Positions 24,379 to 34,816 are shown, counted from the first letter of the stretch. The stretch: DNA of 49,398 bases from an uncultured Lachnospiraceae bacterium (GCA_905233695.1 CAJODN010000004.1:1-49398), one strand, 5' to 3'. Notes: generated by a model from the letters alone, not told the origin. A program made the numbers and translations.

Positions 24379-25300
24379 TATTGATTATTCCTGTCATATA
24401 AGACAGAATCCTTTCGTTATCATAGTCGTATTTACTCTTATCGACCCATATGACATTATCCTCGCGGCGAAACCATGTAAGCTGTCTCTTGGCGAAATGT
24501 CTTGTATTCTTCTTGATATTATCTTTTGCGACTTCGAGTGTCGTTTTGCCGTCCAAATAGTCTACAACTTCTTTATAACCAATTCCCTGCATTGAATTGT
24601 ATGAACTATCAAGCCCGAGACTCAGAAGTCCTTCTACTTCATCCACAAGTCCTGAGTCAATCATTTTATCAACACGTTCATTGATTTTTTTATAGAGCTT
24701 TTCCCTATCATCGGTTAATACGAAATATTTAGCGTCGTATACGGCATCTTTCGCTTTTTCTTCAACGTTATGCTCGGATATCGGTCTGTCATTAAGCTTA
24801 TAATACTCAATAGCTCTTATTACTCTCTTTGTATTATTGGGATGAATCTTTTCTGCTGATTCTTCGTCGATTTCTCTAAGCATATTATGAAGATACTCAC
24901 TGCCTTTTTCGTCCAATACTTTCTCAAGTTCATTTCTGATTTCGGAATTATCCTCTTCTTTGAAATCGATATCGTATATTACCGATTGAATGTAGAAGCC
25001 GGTTCCTCCGACAATTATGGGAATCTTACCCTTTTTCACAATCTCTTTAATGGCATTACTTGCCATTTCCTTGAAAATGTAGATGTTAAAGTCGTCTTTC
25101 GGAGAAAGAACATCAATAAGATGGTGTGGTATACCTTGCATCTCTTCTTCTGTTATTTTCGCACTTCCGATATCCAGACCCTTATATACTTGAATGCTGT
25201 CGGCGGATATAATCTCTCCGTTAATACGCTTGGCAAGTTCAATTGAGAGATCGGATTTGCCCACAGCAGTGGGACCTGTTATAATTACCAATTTATTCAT
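24371..25300 (-). CDS. miaA: tRNA dimethylallyltransferase
   Basis: MiaA adds the isopentenyl group to A37 of tRNAs reading UNN codons. The 309-residue protein has P-loop GPTAVGKSDLS, SADSIQVYKGLDIGSAK, PHHLID, GGTGFYIQS and the C-terminal FAKRQLTWFRRE motif. AAAAGGAAA precedes the ATG. A long hairpin separates it from mutL. No hfq gene lies next to it, unlike in many bacteria. Confidence 0.96.
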   Translation of the reverse strand: MNKLVIITGPTAVGKSDLSIELAKRINGEIISADSIQVYKGLDIGSAKITEEEMQGIPHHLIDVLSPKDDFNIYIFKEMASNAIKEIVKKGKIPIIVGGTGFYIQSVIYDIDFKEEDNSEIRNELEKVLDEKGSEYLHNMLREIDEESAEKIHPNNTKRVIRAIEYYKLNDRPISEHNVEEKAKDAVYDAKYFVLTDDREKLYKKINERVDKMIDSGLVDEVEGLLSLGLDSSYNSMQGIGYKEVVDYLDGKTTLEVAKDNIKKNTRHFAKRQLTWFRREDNVIWVDKSKYDYDNERILSYMTGIINNG

Positions 25301-25320
25301 ACGTTAGTTTCCTTTTTAAC

Positions 25321-25385
25321 GCTTCGTGGATTCAAATAACTCTCCGCCACTGATGTGTCATGAGAGTTTTTGAACTCCACGAAGC
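25321..25385. repeat. Long intergenic hairpin between mutL and miaA
   Basis: GCTTCGTGGA-TTCAAATAACTCTC pairs with GAGAGTTTTTGAACTCCACGAAGC with one bulge on each side, a stem of about 23 bp around a 17-nt loop. Without a minus-strand T-tract it is unlikely to be a terminator. On the minus strand the loop edge contains CTCATGAC, a word also found in the loop of the 43-110 hairpin. Confidence 0.75.
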
Positions 25386-25387
25386 AA

Positions 25388-27148
25388 CTATAATGTTCTG
25401 CCAAATTTTTTCTCGATCTCATACTGAGTCATCTTAATAATAGTGGGTCTGCCATGGGGACAATGGAATGGGTTGTCAAGCTGTAACAAATCATCAATAA
25501 GACTCTTGGCTTCATCAACAGTTAGATTCATATTACCCTTAATAGCAGCCTTACAAGACATGGATGCTATCTTATCCTTAATAATACTTTTATCATATCC
25601 TGATTTAATATTAATACAATCTCCAATCATTTCGAGGAATAATGACTTAGCATCAACATTATAAATGTTATCGGGTATTCCGTTAATCGCATATTCTTTA
25701 CCACCGAAATTCTCAATCTCATATCCGATTTCATTGAATATATCTATGTTATCATTAAGAAAATCTTCCTCAGCCGACGACAATGTAACGATTATAGGTG
25801 GTGATATCTGTTGTGTTGTCATTCTCTTATCATTAATGAGCTTTATGGTTTTCTCATATAAGACTTTCTCGTGTGCTGCGTGCTGATCGATTATATAGAG
25901 GCTGTCATCGAATTCCACAAGCCAATATGTGTCGAAAAGCTGGCCGATAATCTTATGCTCCTTAACTGCTTCTTCGGAGAGAAATGAAAGTTGTTCGCCA
26001 CCGGTCTCTGATAGAATTTCATGATAATTAGTATCCTCTTTTATCTCATCTTCAACTTCTTCTTTGGCTTCACTATACCTAATAGTCTCATACGGCTCAA
26101 TAACAGGGCTCTTCTTATCAATAGAAGGCGTCTCATTAATAGTGTCTTCCCTAATGTCTTCAATTCCGTGAAGCGCATTACTTATACAATCAGTAATATA
26201 CTCTTCAAAGTTTACGGAATTATCAATTCTAATCTCCATCTTGGTCGGATGAACATTTACATCAATTAGGCTCGTATCTATATCTATCATAAGACAGATA
26301 AAGGGATATTGATGTTGCATCAAGAATCCCGTGTACCCTTCTTCCGCTGCTTTAGATATCTTATTACTCTTAACAAAACGCTCATTTACGTATATATTCT
26401 CATAGGAACGATTGCCTTTAATGACAGAAGGATTCCCTATAAATCCTGTGATATTAAAAGCATTCTCACTAAAATCTATTGGGATTAGATTCTTGGTTAT
26501 CTCTTTACCGTATATCTGATAAATACAATCCTTAAGCTTACCCGTTCCGATTGTAGAGAGTCTGTTCTTCTTATCAATTGACAATTGAAATGCGATCTCC
26601 GGATGAGAAAGAGACAGCTTCTCAACAATTTCAGAGATTAGATTCCCCTCGGTTCTCGGGCTCTTAAGGAATTTCTTACGTGGTAACGTGTTATAGAATA
26701 AATCTCTTATAATAAATGTGGAACCGTCCGGAGCGCCTATTTCTTCAAATTTCTTCTCTACAGCTCCTTCTATCTCATAAAGCGTTCCGAGCATCTCGTC
26801 TTCCGTCTTGGTTATAAGTTCAAGCTTACTTACAGCCGCAATACTTGAAAGTGCTTCACCTCGAAATCCCAATGAAGTTACGAAGTTAAGATCCTCTGCA
26901 TTCTTAATTTTACTGGTGGAATGACGAAGAAAGGCTTTCCTAACCTCAGAATTATTGATTCCGATTCCGTTATCGGACACTCTGATTTTAGACGTTCCGC
27001 CCTTCTCAATTTCAACCGTAATAATAGATGCACCTGCATCAATTGCATTTTCAATAAGTTCCTTTACAACGGATGCAGGTCTTTCTACAACTTCACCGGC
27101 TGCTATTTTATCAATTGTTTCCTGATTAAGTAATTCAATTTCCGACAT
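25388..27148 (-). CDS. mutL: DNA mismatch repair protein MutL (endonuclease type)
   Basis: The 586-residue protein has the GHKL ATPase domain (AAGEVVERPASVVKELIENA, DNGIGI, RGEALSSI) and a C-terminal dimerisation domain with the endonuclease signature DQHAAHEKVLYE, plus FHCPHGRPT near the end. It therefore belongs to the nicking MutL class found in bacteria lacking MutH. The linker is short, and total length is slightly below B. subtilis MutL. It follows mutS by 48 bp. Confidence 0.96.
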   Translation of the reverse strand: MSEIELLNQETIDKIAAGEVVERPASVVKELIENAIDAGASIITVEIEKGGTSKIRVSDNGIGINNSEVRKAFLRHSTSKIKNAEDLNFVTSLGFRGEALSSIAAVSKLELITKTEDEMLGTLYEIEGAVEKKFEEIGAPDGSTFIIRDLFYNTLPRKKFLKSPRTEGNLISEIVEKLSLSHPEIAFQLSIDKKNRLSTIGTGKLKDCIYQIYGKEITKNLIPIDFSENAFNITGFIGNPSVIKGNRSYENIYVNERFVKSNKISKAAEEGYTGFLMQHQYPFICLMIDIDTSLIDVNVHPTKMEIRIDNSVNFEEYITDCISNALHGIEDIREDTINETPSIDKKSPVIEPYETIRYSEAKEEVEDEIKEDTNYHEILSETGGEQLSFLSEEAVKEHKIIGQLFDTYWLVEFDDSLYIIDQHAAHEKVLYEKTIKLINDKRMTTQQISPPIIVTLSSAEEDFLNDNIDIFNEIGYEIENFGGKEYAINGIPDNIYNVDAKSLFLEMIGDCINIKSGYDKSIIKDKIASMSCKAAIKGNMNLTVDEAKSLIDDLLQLDNPFHCPHGRPTIIKMTQYEIEKKFGRTL

Positions 27149-27196
27149 ATTGTTTCCTTTGTTAATACAAATAGTTAAATTATAATTTAATATTAA

Positions 27197-29836
27197 TTAC
27201 CATCTGTTTCTGACTTTGTTGGACAGTTCATCGAGCTTGTTCATAGCCTCAACAGGCGTCATGTTGTTAACATTAATCTCCCGAAGCTCTTTTATTATAT
27301 CTTCATCCTTAACGGTGTCGAACATAGACATTTGAAGCATGTCGATTTCTTCAGCTTTTTCTTGCTTTTTTGGCTTTGTCTTGACGGTAATGGATTTTGC
27401 TATATCAAGGTTATCATTCTCTATAAGTTCATTCAGGATTTCATTTGCTCTGTCAACAACCATATCCGGGATTCCCGCAAGCTTAGCAACCTGGATACCA
27501 TAGCTCTTATCGGCACCGCCGGGTACTATTTTCCTGATAAATACGATATCATCACCATTTTCTTTGACTGCAATACAATAATTATTAACGCCGTTTAATT
27601 TGCCCTGAAGTTCTGTAAGCTCATGATAATGTGTGGCAAATAAAGTCTTGGCGCCGATCAGCTTGGGATTGGCAATATATTCGACAACAGCCCATGCAAT
27701 AGACAGTCCGTCAAATGTTGAAGTGCCACGACCTATCTCATCAAGTATAAGAAGAGAATTCTCTGTGGCATTCATAAGAATGTTGGCAACCTCGTTCATT
27801 TCCACCATAAAGGTGGATTGTCCGCTTGCCAAATCGTCAGATGCCCCCACACGAGTAAATATCCTGTCAACTATTCCGATATTCGCAGACTTGGCCGGAA
27901 CAAAGCTACCTACTTGAGCCATAAGAGTAATAAGGGCAACCTGTCTCATATATGTTGATTTACCCGCCATATTGGGACCGGTGATAATGGACACCCTATT
28001 CTTCTTCGAATCAAGATAGGTATCATTATCAATAAATTGGTTATCCTTAAGCATTTTCTCCACAACGGGATGACGACCGCCTTTAATATCGATAGAACCA
28101 TCGCTGTTAAGACTTGGTCTAACGTAGTGATTCTTCTCTGACACAAAGGACAATGCCGTATATACATCAATCTCCGCCAGAATCTTAGCAGTCTTTTGGA
28201 TTCTTACGATGTTATCGTTAATTACACCCAGAACTCCCATGTATAATTCGTATTCTAAGGAAGACAGCTTCTCTTTTGAATTAAGAATAGTATTTTCGAG
28301 ATCCTTTAATTCTTCCGTATAGTATCTCTCGGCATTGGTAAGTGTCTGCTTCCTGATAAAATAATCGGGAACAAGCTCAAGATATGAATTGGTAACCTCA
28401 AGGTAATAGCCGAATACTTTATTATATTTAACTTTGAGATTTTTGATGTTAGTATTATCCCGTTCTTTTTCTTCCAGAGAAGCAATCCACTTCTTGCCGT
28501 CAGTATCTGCTTTTTTCAAAGTGTCAACCTCTTTATTATATCCTTCTTTAATTATTCCGCCTTCCCTAATTGTTATTTTGGGCTCTTCAGCTATGGCATC
28601 ATTAATTAAAGTATATATATCACTAAGGTCATCGATTTCTTTATTCATTTTTTTGAAGAGCTCCGACTTATAATCGCCGATAAGAGAAATTATGTCGGGT
28701 ATTACCTTGAGAGTATTCTTAAGAGCAATTAAGTCTCTGGGATTGGCGGTTTCATAAGATACACGAGTTGTTAGACGTTCCAGATCATACACACCGCTTA
28801 GATACTCTCGTATCTCTTCTCTGTTGATAATATCGTTATTAAGCTCTTCAATAACATCAAGTCTGTTATTGATATCACGAGGATTAATAAGGGGCTGTTC
28901 AATAAATGAACGAAGCGTTCTTGCACCCATGGCTGTCTTTGTCTTATCAAGAACCCACAGAAGCGAACCCTTCTTCTCTTTATCGCGAAGTGTCTCGGTA
29001 AGCTCAAGATTTCTTCTTGTTGAAGAATCAAGAAGCATATATTCTCCTGCAATATAAGGTTTAATGGTATTAAGCTGATTAAGTGAAGATTTCTGTGTAT
29101 CCATAAGATACATAAGAAGACCGCCGGCGCTTACAGCACCCAGCGAAAAATCATTTAGTCCCAAGGCATTAATGCTATTTACCTTAAAATGCTCTGTAAG
29201 AACTTTACATGCAGAATACTCTTCGAAATAATGATTGGGGAGAGGTGAAATCGCAATATTTTGCTTGCTCCTTAAATAATCAATATCAATTCCGCTTACA
29301 AGAAATGATTCATTACATATAATCTCACTTGGAGCGAATTTATTGATTTCGTCAATAAGACCTTTGTCATTATCGCATTCCGTAAGAACGAAATCTCCCG
29401 TTGTTACATCGCATACCGATAGACCGTATTCCTTATCAAGACATACTATTCCCATGATATAGTTATGCTTTGTTTCATCAAGAGAAGCATTGTCGATATT
29501 TGTTCCCGGAGTCACAATACGAACGACCTCTCTTTTTACCATACCCTTTGCATTCTTGGGATCTTCTACCTGCTCACAAATGGCAACCTTGTACCCTTTT
29601 TTGACAAGCCTTGTAAGGTATGTCTCTGCAGCATGAAAAGGCACACCGCACATAGGTGCACGTTCGGGAAGACCGCATGATTTTCCTGTTAGTGTAAGTT
29701 CAAGTTCTTTCGATACCGTCTTGGCGTCATCAAAGAACATTTCATAGAAATCACCCAGTCTGTAGAATATAATACAGTCTTTATACTCTTCTTTTGTGTC
29801 GAGATAATGCCGCATCATCGGCGTTAATTCACCCAT
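27197..29836 (-). CDS. mutS: DNA mismatch recognition ATPase MutS
   Basis: The 879-residue MutS has the mismatch-binding domain with a Phe-x-Glu type motif (YRLGDFYEMFFDDA), connector, clamp and a C-terminal ABC-type ATPase: Walker A GPNMAGKSTYM, DEIGRGTSTFDG, FATHYHEL. It recognises mispairs and recruits MutL. Its ATG directly follows the stop codon of the upstream FAD-dependent dehydrogenase gene. Confidence 0.97.
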   Translation of the reverse strand: MGELTPMMRHYLDTKEEYKDCIIFYRLGDFYEMFFDDAKTVSKELELTLTGKSCGLPERAPMCGVPFHAAETYLTRLVKKGYKVAICEQVEDPKNAKGMVKREVVRIVTPGTNIDNASLDETKHNYIMGIVCLDKEYGLSVCDVTTGDFVLTECDNDKGLIDEINKFAPSEIICNESFLVSGIDIDYLRSKQNIAISPLPNHYFEEYSACKVLTEHFKVNSINALGLNDFSLGAVSAGGLLMYLMDTQKSSLNQLNTIKPYIAGEYMLLDSSTRRNLELTETLRDKEKKGSLLWVLDKTKTAMGARTLRSFIEQPLINPRDINNRLDVIEELNNDIINREEIREYLSGVYDLERLTTRVSYETANPRDLIALKNTLKVIPDIISLIGDYKSELFKKMNKEIDDLSDIYTLINDAIAEEPKITIREGGIIKEGYNKEVDTLKKADTDGKKWIASLEEKERDNTNIKNLKVKYNKVFGYYLEVTNSYLELVPDYFIRKQTLTNAERYYTEELKDLENTILNSKEKLSSLEYELYMGVLGVINDNIVRIQKTAKILAEIDVYTALSFVSEKNHYVRPSLNSDGSIDIKGGRHPVVEKMLKDNQFIDNDTYLDSKKNRVSIITGPNMAGKSTYMRQVALITLMAQVGSFVPAKSANIGIVDRIFTRVGASDDLASGQSTFMVEMNEVANILMNATENSLLILDEIGRGTSTFDGLSIAWAVVEYIANPKLIGAKTLFATHYHELTELQGKLNGVNNYCIAVKENGDDIVFIRKIVPGGADKSYGIQVAKLAGIPDMVVDRANEILNELIENDNLDIAKSITVKTKPKKQEKAEEIDMLQMSMFDTVKDEDIIKELREINVNNMTPVEAMNKLDELSNKVRNRW

Positions 29837-31444
29837 TTATCTGTCCCTTTTAATCTTATCTATTATTGCTTCGGCCACCTTGATTCCGTCAACGGCAGCT
29901 GACATTATACCGCCTGCGTATCCTGCTCCTTCTCCGCAGGGAAATATGTTATCTATATTGGATATCATTTTGTCATCCCTTAGTATCCTGACAGGCGAAG
30001 AAGTTCTGCTTTCTACTCCCGACAGAACGGAATCACCGTTATTAAAGCCATTTAATTTACAACCGAAGGTATCAATACCATTTACTATCGATTCATTAAT
30101 TTCTTTTGAAAAAAGCTCATTAAGATTGGCGAAGTTATATTTGCAAATGCCGGTAGGCTTAATATAACCAAGCTCAGTTGACATTACATTTTCCTTATAA
30201 TCCTTGTATAATTGAATGGGAATACTGCCTTTACCAAGTTCGTAGGCCTTTCTTTCAAGGTTTCGCTGATATTCAATTGCCGCCATCGGGTCATTTAGAT
30301 CGAATTCCTTCTCTCCCACTGTAACAACAATAGCGGAATTGGCATTTTCTGAGTCTCTTGCTTCATCTGACATACCGTTAACTGCAAGAAGTCCCGCTTC
30401 ACTTGAAGCATTTACAACATATCCGCCGGGGCACATACAGAAGGAAAAGACTCCTCTGCCATTGACAAGATTAGTTGTGAGCTTATAGGCGGCAGGCTCA
30501 ATATCCGGAGCATAATTCGAATAGTTAATTCCATATTGAACTTTATTAATATCCTCTTGTAAATGTTCTATTCTAAGCCCAACCGCAAATTGTTTGCCTG
30601 TCATTTCAACATTCGATTCATAAAGCATTCTAAATGTATCTCTTGCGGAATGACCTATCGCAAGGCAAAGATAATCGCAAGGAACAATCTTTGATTCGGA
30701 CAATTCAATACTGTCTATTTTATTAAATTTATAATTAATTTTTGTGAGTTTCGTGTCAAATAGGAATTCTCCGCCACACTCGATTATTTCACTGCGGATG
30801 CTTTTAACAACGTTTACAAGTGTGTCAGTACCGATATGAGGCTTTGCGTCATACAGTATATTATTATTGGCTCCATGTTCTGCGAATGTTTGTAGGACAT
30901 ATGTTATTCTTCCGTTTTTGTCTTTGATGCCTGTATTTAATTTCCCATCGGAAAATGTTCCTGCTCCGCCTTCGCCGAATTGAACATTGGAATCAGGTTT
31001 AAGTACACCTTCTTTCCAAAAAGTCTTAACATCGGACAGCCTTTTTTCAACGGAAGAACCGCGTTCTATTATTATAGGTTTTAGTCCCACTTTAGCAAGA
31101 ATTAACCCACAGAATAAACCTGCGGGTCCCGCTCCTATAATATATATTTTTGATTTGCTTTCTATACTGTCCGGTTCATTATATACCACCGGACGATATT
31201 TTTCTATTTTATTGTTCCTTATATTCTTAAGGATTTTATCTTCATTATCAGCATTTACGGCAATATGATAATTATAACAGATTAAAGGCTTACGACGAGC
31301 ATCGATTGAACGCTTAATAATCTTAACGTCTTTAATTTGACTTGGCTTAATATGAAGAAACTTTGCAGTTTTCTCGGTCAAACTACGCAATTGTTCAGCT
31401 TTATCATTATTATATTTACATTTAACATCTCTTATAAGTATCAT
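29837..31444 (-). CDS. FAD-dependent dehydrogenase of the COG2509 type
   Basis: A 535-residue flavoprotein with an N-terminal domain of about 90 residues, then a dinucleotide-binding motif IIGAGPAGLFCGLILA, and distinctive FGEGGAGTFSDGKLNTGIK, PHIGTDTL, AIGHSARDTF and FPCGEGAGYAGGIMSAAVDG segments. These match a widespread family of uncharacterised FAD dehydrogenases. Substrate is unknown. It is tightly packed between the flippase (11-bp gap) and mutS (0 bp), implying one transcript. Confidence 0.85.
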   Translation of the reverse strand: MILIRDVKCKYNNDKAEQLRSLTEKTAKFLHIKPSQIKDVKIIKRSIDARRKPLICYNYHIAVNADNEDKILKNIRNNKIEKYRPVVYNEPDSIESKSKIYIIGAGPAGLFCGLILAKVGLKPIIIERGSSVEKRLSDVKTFWKEGVLKPDSNVQFGEGGAGTFSDGKLNTGIKDKNGRITYVLQTFAEHGANNNILYDAKPHIGTDTLVNVVKSIRSEIIECGGEFLFDTKLTKINYKFNKIDSIELSESKIVPCDYLCLAIGHSARDTFRMLYESNVEMTGKQFAVGLRIEHLQEDINKVQYGINYSNYAPDIEPAAYKLTTNLVNGRGVFSFCMCPGGYVVNASSEAGLLAVNGMSDEARDSENANSAIVVTVGEKEFDLNDPMAAIEYQRNLERKAYELGKGSIPIQLYKDYKENVMSTELGYIKPTGICKYNFANLNELFSKEINESIVNGIDTFGCKLNGFNNGDSVLSGVESRTSSPVRILRDDKMISNIDNIFPCGEGAGYAGGIMSAAVDGIKVAEAIIDKIKRDR

Positions 31445-31455
31445 ATTATCAAATC

Positions 31456-33114
31456 TTATCTCAGCAAGTGGAGTCTCTCTGCTATATTAATCAGAAACTC
31501 TCCCTTAGGTATCCTTTCCATATCATGTCTCGTAATTCCTTTGAACAAAAGCATTGCCACGGCATATACAATCATTCCGAGAACTATTGCTATTATACAG
31601 CTAAGAAGGTTAGATGAAGAAATCTTCATAAATAAATTATATACACCGAATACCACAAGCCCCATAATTGCCGAGGATACCAAAGGAATCAGATATGTCA
31701 TCTTAACATTTTGCCTTGCATGGGTGCTCTTCCTAAGGGGTACTGCATTAAGGACACACATTACAGCCGCATAGAAAGCGTTGGCGATTATAACAGCGTA
31801 TATATTAAGATAGAAGAATTCCATAAGCACAAGAAGTAATACTACATGAAGCACAAGGGCTATAATAGCATTAATAACGGGAATTCTAAGCTTATTAATT
31901 CCCTGCAGAAGTCCGTTAGACAGGCTTGATATTGAGTAGAATATGACGGCTATTGAACCGACAATTAACATATAGCCTGATGTGGGATCGGAATCTGCGA
32001 ATAGCAGTTCCATTATAGGCTGTGCAAGAACCATAAGCCCGGCTGTACAAGGGAATGCGAATATCATAATAAAACGATATGCCGAATGAATCTGACTACG
32101 CAAAGTCTTCCTGTCTTTCCTCTCATACGCCATTGTAAGCGCCGGCACGGCTGATGCCGCAATTGATGAAGATATTGATATGGGGACATTAATAAGAACC
32201 TTGTATTGTCCCGAGAATACACCCCACCAATCCGATATCTGTTCGGGAGAATAGCCTTGTGCATTGGCGATATTCTTAAAAATACCCTGATCAATAATCG
32301 CACTTACATTAAATAGAGTCGTACTAAGAAGTACGGGCACAATTGTAAGGACAAGTATCTTGATAATTGTGGCGTAGCTTTCCGTGTATTTATGCTTGTC
32401 TTTTCTGACCTTACGATTGAATCGTCTGTAATAAGCACAGAATACGAGCACCATGAATATAAGAGCCACTACTGCTCCGCTTAAGGTTCCCAGAGTACCT
32501 CCTGCGGCTCCGTATGCGGCTCTGTAGCCTTCGGGATCGTTAAGCACTCCTCCAACCTTAAGTCCATATCCAACAAGTGCCACAGCCGCAACCACAGAAA
32601 CAACGGCATTGACAATCTGTTCCGCAATCTGAGATATGGCAGAGGGCATTGTCGTATTAAGACCTTGGAAGAATCCGCGAAGAACACCAACTATTGCTAC
32701 AATAAACAACGTCGGTGAAAGCACCTTAAGTGCAATAATTGAATAAGGTGTCTTAAGAAGCGTACCGGTAAAAAAATCAGCAAAGAAGTATACCAAAAAA
32801 GCAGCTACGGCTCCCGTAATTGCAGCAAATGCAAGAGAGCCTATAAGAACCTTCTTGGTATTCTTAGCTTCACCCTTAGCAATCCTGGCCGCCACCAGCT
32901 TAGAGACGGCCAGAGGAATGCTAAATGATGAAATAATCAGTATTATGTTGTACACTTCAAAAGCGGTGCCATAATAGTCGTTACCACGCTTTCCGATTAT
33001 AGCTGTAAGAGGGATTCTGTAGAGAAGTCCAACAATCTTACTTACAATCTGTGCTATGGCAAGAATCGAACCCTGTAAAAGGAAATTATGGTCGCTTTTC
33101 TTCGCAGCACTCAT
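31456..33114 (-). CDS. MurJ/SpoVB-family lipid flippase
   Basis: The 552-residue protein has about 14 membrane helices of the MOP exporter superfamily, starting FLLQGSILAIAQIVSKIVGLLYRIPL, which is typical of YtgP/SpoVB-type proteins in Firmicutes. These flip lipid II or related lipid-linked precursors. The YtgP (MurJ) versus SpoVB choice cannot be settled by eye; YtgP-like is favoured because neighbours are growth genes rather than sporulation genes. Confidence 0.82.
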   Translation of the reverse strand: MSAAKKSDHNFLLQGSILAIAQIVSKIVGLLYRIPLTAIIGKRGNDYYGTAFEVYNIILIISSFSIPLAVSKLVAARIAKGEAKNTKKVLIGSLAFAAITGAVAAFLVYFFADFFTGTLLKTPYSIIALKVLSPTLFIVAIVGVLRGFFQGLNTTMPSAISQIAEQIVNAVVSVVAAVALVGYGLKVGGVLNDPEGYRAAYGAAGGTLGTLSGAVVALIFMVLVFCAYYRRFNRKVRKDKHKYTESYATIIKILVLTIVPVLLSTTLFNVSAIIDQGIFKNIANAQGYSPEQISDWWGVFSGQYKVLINVPISISSSIAASAVPALTMAYERKDRKTLRSQIHSAYRFIMIFAFPCTAGLMVLAQPIMELLFADSDPTSGYMLIVGSIAVIFYSISSLSNGLLQGINKLRIPVINAIIALVLHVVLLLVLMEFFYLNIYAVIIANAFYAAVMCVLNAVPLRKSTHARQNVKMTYLIPLVSSAIMGLVVFGVYNLFMKISSSNLLSCIIAIVLGMIVYAVAMLLFKGITRHDMERIPKGEFLINIAERLHLLR

Positions 33115-33127
33115 AGATTATAACCTT

Positions 33128-34249
33128 TTATTTTTTCGTGTTAGCGGCATTATACTCCTCAATTGTCGCATAGTACTGATTCTTTTCCTTGAATTTATTC
33201 TCGGTTGTGCAGATCCATGTTCTTCCTTGATTAATAACAAGTTCATTACCCTGCATGTCATAATACTTTGTTACATCATTCTCTGTAGGACGCTTCCATG
33301 TGATATCAATCATCTTACCCTTGGTGAAGTACTTACCTGTTCCGCTTCCCGTTGTCTCAATCCAGATGTAAGGGCTGTTAGCCGTATCATGCTCTTCTAA
33401 GTCATGACTGTCAACATCCTGGAAAATGATATTATCACATGCAACCTGTGAATTATCAAGACCGTCGATTTGTTCTTTACCGAACTGGAATCTCTTATAT
33501 TTCTGAGTTGCGGCGTCATATTCGAATCTGGGAAGGTTAACGAAGAAATAAGGTTTAATAACAGCACAATCCATTGCACCTTCTACTGTTAACATATTCG
33601 GCTTATCATCTTCCGCAAATGTGAACTTCTTAGGCTTAGACTCGTCAAGTGCTGTTCTGTAGCCCTTCTGCTGTACACCTGCCATAATTTTACCGCGATC
33701 TGTATATACGTTACTCGGTGAAGCGTGATCGTTGGTTCTGTAGAAGCAAACCGAATCCATCGCAGGATCGATTACACCGCTTATATTATCAATATAATCG
33801 CTTCGTAATATATCAATGGCTCTTACACTTGCACCCCAGTTAACGAAGATGGCATCGAATTCATGGTTAAAATAGCAATAATACGGCCTGGCCGAACGCA
33901 CATTTCCAATCTTCATATCGTCCGGAATATTGTTGTCGTAAAGCACCATGAATCTAGTTGAGCTTCCTTCAACCGGACATTCGTATATAACTCCGGAAGA
34001 ATTAAGTCCAAAAAGCGGATGATTGTGCTTCTCATTCTCATGCATAACAGCAATCGGACGTTGCATTGCAATATTCTTATCAAGCCACTGTCCGGTAAGA
34101 ATACTCTGTGCCTGTCCCGGATGCTTGTCAACCACTACTTCCTGCTTTGGCGTCTCGTCAGTTGGACGAAGCAGGAAATATGCAGTTACACCACCCCCTG
34201 CCAATACTACGACAGCTATAATAATAGCAATTATCGCTTTTTTACTCAT
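33128..34249 (-). CDS. DUF3048 (YerB-like) membrane-anchored protein
   Basis: The 373-residue protein has an N-terminal signal anchor (AIIAIIIAVVVLAGGGVTAYFLL) with no lipobox cysteine, then a DUF3048 domain: RPIAVMHENEKHNHPLFGLN, VIYECPVEGSSTRFMVLY, IGNVRSARPYY and a C-terminal WKRPTENDVTKYYDMQGNEL. The family is extracellular and uncharacterised. AAAGGAGGATG precedes the ATG. It lies between ybeY and the flippase gene. Confidence 0.85.
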   Translation of the reverse strand: MSKKAIIAIIIAVVVLAGGGVTAYFLLRPTDETPKQEVVVDKHPGQAQSILTGQWLDKNIAMQRPIAVMHENEKHNHPLFGLNSSGVIYECPVEGSSTRFMVLYDNNIPDDMKIGNVRSARPYYCYFNHEFDAIFVNWGASVRAIDILRSDYIDNISGVIDPAMDSVCFYRTNDHASPSNVYTDRGKIMAGVQQKGYRTALDESKPKKFTFAEDDKPNMLTVEGAMDCAVIKPYFFVNLPRFEYDAATQKYKRFQFGKEQIDGLDNSQVACDNIIFQDVDSHDLEEHDTANSPYIWIETTGSGTGKYFTKGKMIDITWKRPTENDVTKYYDMQGNELVINQGRTWICTTENKFKEKNQYYATIEEYNAANTKK

Positions 34250-34294
34250 AACACATCCTCCTTTTTATAGATAAAATAATGAGTACCTAATTAA

Positions 34295-34816
34295 TTATTC
34301 TCTAAGTATATTAAGTGTACTAAGTATCATTTTTTGTTTTTCTTCCATAACCGCTCTCTCTTCATCCTCCATATGGTCATAGCCTAAGAGATGAAGCATT
34401 GAGTGGGTTATCAGAAATGCGTATTCTCGTCGGACACTGTGATTATATTCCTCTGCTTGCTTATAAATCATGGGGACCGAAAGTACGATGTCTCCCAGCA
34501 TTATTTCTCCGGTATCGGGATTAGTATATTCTTCATTAGCTGAAAGGAAATTATACATATCCGAACTTCGATTAGTTATCGTTGTTTCTATATCATAGTC
34601 GACAAGTGGAAAGGATAGCACATCCGTCGTCTTATCAATATTTCTATAATCGTGATTTAATTTTCTGACATATTCATCATCTGCAAATGTTATACCAATC
34701 TCCGCTTCATAAGGAAAGCATTCTTCCTTAAGAACATTTTCCACAACCGATGAAGCGACAGATTCATAATCGAAATCGAACTCAGTATTGTATTCTGAAA
34801 GATAATTAATTGTCAT
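34295..34816 (-). CDS. ybeY: Endoribonuclease YbeY (rRNA maturation)
   Basis: YbeY is a zinc-dependent RNase acting in 16S rRNA 3' maturation and quality control. This 173-residue protein has the metal motif HSMLHLLGYDHMEDEE, TDVLSFPL and GDIVLSV. Its ATG overlaps the stop of the upstream PgpH-like gene (ATGA), so they are coupled. Gene order phoH-pgpH-ybeY is the classical Firmicute arrangement. Confidence 0.95.
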   Translation of the reverse strand: MTINYLSEYNTEFDFDYESVASSVVENVLKEECFPYEAEIGITFADDEYVRKLNHDYRNIDKTTDVLSFPLVDYDIETTITNRSSDMYNFLSANEEYTNPDTGEIMLGDIVLSVPMIYKQAEEYNHSVRREYAFLITHSMLHLLGYDHMEDEERAVMEEKQKMILSTLNILRE

